A stretch of DNA of 26,510 nt from an uncultured Myxococcales bacterium. GTDB taxonomy: Bacteria > Myxococcota_A > Polyangia > Polyangiales > Polyangiaceae. A program made the position numbers and the translations under genes. The notes under the pieces are model-generated. The model was not told where the DNA came from. It worked only from the letters and a program-made list of their open reading frames with translations, and did not search any database. The stretch's first letter is position 1. Each line of letters opens with the position of its first letter. Below are positions 23,598 through 26,510 of this stretch, piece by piece. The stretch covers positions 1 to 26,510 of the forward strand of contig CALFEQ010000088.1 of assembly GCA_937949945.1 (NCBI GenBank), read 5' to 3'.

Positions 23598-24677
23598 ATG
23601 ACGCTCGTGACTCCGTCTTCTTCCCGAGGATGCCTTCCCACGTGGCTCCGCACCTGCGTGCGCTCGGCCATGCTCGCGGCCATCCTCGTCGGTGCCGCGG
23701 AAGCTCGCGCCGACCAGAAGCCGATCTCCGTGTCCGAGGCGGCGATGGCGGACGGGCGAGCGCGCTTCGAGGAGGGCTTGAAGCTCGCCGAGGCCGGCCA
23801 GCACGACGCCGCCAGGCTCAAGTTCAGCCAAGCGTGGTCGGTCCTGAAAGCGCCGGCGGTCCTCTACAACCTCGCGCGAGCCGAGCAGCTCTCGGGTCAT
23901 CTGGTCGACGCGCTCCATCACTTCCGCGAGTTCGCGAGGATGACCGACCCGAAGATCGACGACAAACAGCGCCAAGCTGCGGCCGACAACATCGCCGAGC
24001 TCTCGAAGCGCGTCAGCCAGATCGACATCCAAGCCCCGCCGCACGCGCGCGTCTCGATCGACGGCAGACCGGTCGACTCGGACCTGAGCGATCCGGTCCC
24101 CGTCCTCCCGGGCACGCACGTCGTCGAGGCGATCGCCGGCGGAAAGGTGAAGCGCGTCACCGTCGAGTGCGAGGCCGGCCTCGTCGCGCAGGCGAAGCTC
24201 GTCGACGACACGCTCGCGCCCTCCACGAACGGCGCAAGCGGCCCCGTCCCGTCGCCGGACCGCCCCGCCGACGCGAGCGCTTCCTCTTCGAGCTCGAGGA
24301 GCGCCGCCGGCTGGGCGGTCCCGATCGGCCTCGGCGCGCTCGGCGTCATCGGCGTCGCCACGGGCGTCGGCTTCGCGTCGGCCTCGCAGAGCGCGAAGGA
24401 CGAGTCCGAGTCCATCCGCCGCCAGAACCCGGGCCTGTGCGCGAACCCACCCACCCCCGCGTGCGCGTCGTACGACGACAAGCGCTCCACCGCGGAGTCG
24501 CAGGCGACGATCGCGTGGATCGGCTACGCGGCCGGCGGCGTCTTCCTCGCGGGCGCGATCGCGACCTGGCTCCTCTGGCCGACGGACGACAAGGGCTCGA
24601 CGAGCGCGCGTGCCGTCCGCGTCGTGCCCGCCCTCGGCCCGCGCGCGGGCGGCGCCTCGCTGCACCTGTCGTTCTGA
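23598..24677 (+). CDS. TPR/PEGA-like envelope protein with two membrane segments
   Basis: The product is 359 residues. A signal peptide is likely, hydrophobic core SAMLAAILVGAAEA, with cleavage after ARA (about residue 38). A helical TPR-like region follows (about 46-140: ARFEEGLKLAEAGQHDAARLKF, shown here as ARFEEGLKLAEAG then QHDAARLKF, and APAVLYNLARAEQLSG), common in myxobacterial envelope proteins. Next is a PEGA-like beta domain (about 141-205: IDIQAPPHARVSIDGRPV). A Ser/Pro linker and two predicted transmembrane segments (about 240-262 and 304-326) flank a short loop with two cysteines. The function is unknown; anchoring or sensing in the inner membrane is possible. The start could also be 23577; neither has a strong Shine-Dalgarno. 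Confidence 0.82.
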   Translation: MTLVTPSSSRGCLPTWLRTCVRSAMLAAILVGAAEARADQKPISVSEAAMADGRARFEEGLKLAEAGQHDAARLKFSQAWSVLKAPAVLYNLARAEQLSGHLVDALHHFREFARMTDPKIDDKQRQAAADNIAELSKRVSQIDIQAPPHARVSIDGRPVDSDLSDPVPVLPGTHVVEAIAGGKVKRVTVECEAGLVAQAKLVDDTLAPSTNGASGPVPSPDRPADASASSSSSRSAAGWAVPIGLGALGVIGVATGVGFASASQSAKDESESIRRQNPGLCANPPTPACASYDDKRSTAESQATIAWIGYAAGGVFLAGAIATWLLWPTDDKGSTSARAVRVVPALGPRAGGASLHLSF

Positions 24678-24692
24678 CGTCCCGGGCCAGGG

Positions 24693-25865
24693 TCACGCGA
24701 GGACCGGGAGCGCCTCACGAAGCGCGACGTCGATGGGCGGAGGCGTTCCCGCCCATCGCTCCTCGAGGAGCGCGAGGACGCGGCGGACGTCGGCGTCCTT
24801 GAATCCCAGACCACGAAGCGCGCCGCGCGCCGTCTCGCGATCGTACCCGCGCTGGCGCGGGTGCATCTTCTTCTCGTTCCTCTTGCTCTCGACGTAGTCG
24901 CGGCCGAAGTCCTTCTCCGCGGCGAGCGCGTTGTGAGCGCGACAGCGGACGCGAAGGTTCTCGGCATCGTCGGTCCCTCCGAGCGCCCGAGCCGTCCGGT
25001 GGTCGAGCTCGAGGAACGTCCGTGCCTGGCAGCGGCGCCCCCGTTCGTCGACGTAGGTACATTGCTCGCCGTCGCGCTCGAACACCTCGCGGCGCACGGC
25101 GCGCGGCACGTATCCCGGTCGCGTGCTCTTGCGCGCGTTCTGCGGGCGGGGCGGCCGCGTGGCCTTTCCGAGGCGTTGCTTCTCCAGCTTCTGGAGCAAG
25201 AGATCGATCGCGCGCTCGACGACGGCGGACAAATCGCCGCTCGGGTTCGCGTGGCGCATCAGGTCGGCAGCGCGCTCGAGCTTCCGTCGGAGCTCGGCGC
25301 TGGCCGTGAATTGCACCTTGTACCGCTCCGGCGCGAGGGGCTCGACGCGAGAGCGCGGGGGAGGGGAGGGCGTCGTCGGTGGAGACGCTGAAGGTGACGC
25401 CGCTGCGGCGGGAGGAGTGTCCGTCGTCGGCGTCGAGAGGGGAAGGATCTGCGTGGGCGCGTCCGGTCGTGGGAAGCGTGCGGCGATGAGGTGCTGCACT
25501 TCGGCTTTGGTCGCGCCTTTTGCGGCGGAGAGGAGCTCTTCGTGATTGTCCTCGGTCAAGTAGTCGCGCAGGAGCAAGAGCGCCGTGAGGTGGATCTCTC
25601 CACGCTCGATCATGCCGAGCGCGACGGGAAACCGGCGAACGAGGCGCGCAGCGGCGACCCGGCGGCATGCCTCGTCCTCGCTCATCCCGAGCCGTCGAAC
25701 GCAGAAGTCGTAGAGCGACGAGCAGGCCGACTCGAGATCGAGACGCCGCTCCTCGACCTCTCCGAGATACGCGAGGAGCCGCGCGAGGACCATGCGGCCT
25801 TGGCCGACCAGCTGGTGAAGATTCGAGAGCAGCTCTTCGTTGGATAGAGAGGCGAGATTCATCAT
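24693..25865 (-). CDS. HNH endonuclease, DUF222/13E12-like type
   Basis: The product is 390 residues, cytosolic. The helical N-terminal part (1-130) resembles the DUF222-like region of 13E12-type proteins. A Pro/Thr/Ser-rich linker (about 132-175) and a second helical region (180-235) precede the HNH domain (about 250-325). This has CTYVDERGRRC (C269, C279), the core LELDHR (D288, H289), NLRVRC (N303, C308) and HN (H311, N312), so both the zinc and catalytic positions look intact. Such genes occur in several copies in myxobacterial genomes; substrates and roles are unknown. The ATG at 25865 is immediately followed by a second in-frame ATG (25862); AAAAGG lies just upstream. It converges with the PEGA-like gene 16 nt away. 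Confidence 0.9.
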   Translation of the reverse strand: MMNLASLSNEELLSNLHQLVGQGRMVLARLLAYLGEVEERRLDLESACSSLYDFCVRRLGMSEDEACRRVAAARLVRRFPVALGMIERGEIHLTALLLLRDYLTEDNHEELLSAAKGATKAEVQHLIAARFPRPDAPTQILPLSTPTTDTPPAAAASPSASPPTTPSPPPRSRVEPLAPERYKVQFTASAELRRKLERAADLMRHANPSGDLSAVVERAIDLLLQKLEKQRLGKATRPPRPQNARKSTRPGYVPRAVRREVFERDGEQCTYVDERGRRCQARTFLELDHRTARALGGTDDAENLRVRCRAHNALAAEKDFGRDYVESKRNEKKMHPRQRGYDRETARGALRGLGFKDADVRRVLALLEERWAGTPPPIDVALREALPVLA

Positions 25866-26164
25866 CGCCTTTTACCATGGCGATTTTCGTGCCTCGTATT
25901 TGGCTTTGGAGGGTCGATTGATGGGCATTTCGACGCGCGAGGCCTTTCGCGCGAGAACGGGGCGTATTCGGGCGCCGAGCGCGTGTGCGGGGCATGTTGT
26001 TGGCGAGGATGCGATTTTGCCGCGAAGTTGCGCGAGGATCTGTCAAGAGTTTTCTTGTTTTGTTGGGACGAATTCGTGCGCGCGGATAGATATTGCCTTT
26101 GCGCTCGCATCGAAGCGAGCCGGCGCTCAGGCGTCTTGCGTGACGTCGGGTGCTGCGGTTGGCG
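25866..26164. other. AT-richer intergenic region before the HNH gene
   Basis: About 300 bp between two leftward genes, with visibly lower GC than the rest of the window, especially 26035-26110. On the minus strand there is a perfect TTGACA (26046-26041), but no good -10 at standard spacing. The region should hold the HNH promoter. Overlapping small ORFs in it have no supporting signals. Confidence 0.45.
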
Positions 26165-26510
26165 TCAGGGGCGGGGAGCCGCGACGATCTGGCCCTCGAG
26201 ACCGGGCGGTCCGTCGTTCACTCCCGGCGCCCCGCCGCGGCCGGGCTCGCCCTTCTTGCCATGTATGAGCGTCGAGCCCTCGTTGATTGGGGGGACGTTC
26301 TTGTAGAGCACCGCTGCGGACACCCCGCCCGCGCCGCCGGCGCCGGCGCCGCCGTTGCCGCCTCTGCCGCCGTAATTGCCCGAACATCCAGACCGGTGGC
26401 CGTTTCCTCCGGCGCCGCCCTCGCTGCCGTCGCCTCCGGGCTTGCCAGCACCGCCGTTCCCAGCGTCCGCGGAAGTCAGCGTCGACGAAACGAGTCTCAC
26501 CGGCGACGAA
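26165..26510 (-). CDS. Glycine-rich protein, C-terminal part (cut by window edge)
   Basis: The frame is open to the right edge of the window, so the start lies beyond 26510; the GTG at 26500 is only an internal codon. The visible C-terminal region of about 114 residues is dominated by GGxG repeats (GNGGAGKPGGDGSEGGAGG, then NYGGRGGNGGAGAGG), with one cysteine, followed by a less repetitive tail containing VLYKNVPPINEG and KKGEPGRGGAPG. Such collagen-like or PGRS-like Gly-rich tracts occur in large myxobacterial surface proteins and lipoproteins. The function is unknown. The tail IVAAPRP ends at a TGA at 26165. Confidence 0.7.
   Translation of the reverse strand, partial: SSPVRLVSSTLTSADAGNGGAGKPGGDGSEGGAGGNGHRSGCSGNYGGRGGNGGAGAGGAGGVSAAVLYKNVPPINEGSTLIHGKKGEPGRGGAPGVNDGPPGLEGQIVAAPRP

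Noticed and set aside
21420..24677. Single 1085-codon plus-strand ORF covering several genes
   Set aside because: Only its last 360 codons (from 23598) are real coding sequence; the rest is Arg-rich out-of-frame reading through the unknown lipoprotein and PhoX genes.

Overview
The window is GC-rich and gene-dense and reads like a chromosomal segment of a myxobacterium (Myxococcota, most likely the Polyangia/Polyangiales side). This is inferred from: many lipoproteins with LxxC lipoboxes followed by Asp-rich 'DASD' linkers; a 'Myxococcus cysteine-rich' CGDG...CDDGN motif; a Ser/Thr kinase with the HRDVSPSN catalytic loop and DUF4388-type C-terminus; a DUF6748-like protein; and third-position GC so strong that most real genes have long shadow ORFs on other frames. 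No rRNA, tRNA, CRISPR array, integrase or insertion sequence was seen, so nothing marks the window as a mobile element.

Layout. 1-6.1 kb: the start of a leftward lipoprotein gene cut by the window edge; CsbD-like stress protein; small lipoprotein; lipB octanoyltransferase; then leftward genes for a large Calx-beta-like/LamG surface lipoprotein, an endonuclease/exonuclease/phosphatase-fold lipoprotein and a TPR protein. 6.1-9.8 kb: a membrane-anchored M23 peptidase converging on a four-haem cytochrome lipoprotein that carries a decayed 5'-nucleotidase-like domain. 9.8-13.7 kb: Ser/Thr kinase and tesB thioesterase (5-nt gap), converging on a trypsin-like lipoprotein.

14.1-19.2 kb: the most unusual part, a leftward three-gene operon. 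In transcription order it encodes a winged-helix-rich protein (312 aa), an ORC/STAND-like AAA ATPase (732 aa), and a fusion of a Cas4/RecB-type Fe-S nuclease to an FtsK/HerA-type DNA translocase (660 aa). The last two genes overlap by ATGA and the ATPase has a strong Shine-Dalgarno. I recognise all the parts but not the combination. It looks like a self-contained DNA-end-processing or anti-foreign-DNA machine, with the roles of DNA recogniser, loader ATPase and motor plus nuclease. Defence versus repair cannot be settled from the sequence.

19.4-24.7 kb: rightward secreted or envelope genes (polysaccharide deacetylase lipoprotein, DUF6748-like lipoprotein, unknown lipoprotein, Tat-exported PhoX-like phosphatase, PEGA/TPR-like membrane protein). 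24.7-26.5 kb: a leftward HNH endonuclease of the DUF222/13E12-like type and the C-terminal end of a glycine-rich protein that runs off the window.

Regulatory observations: several convergent gene pairs have GC hairpins but no U-tract. A perfect inverted repeat sits in front of the deacetylase. A 23-bp tandem repeat centred on GCTCGAGC lies between two genes. At least two genes (kinase, trypsin-like protease) have promoter-like hexamers so close to the start codon, and no Shine-Dalgarno, that leaderless transcription is plausible.
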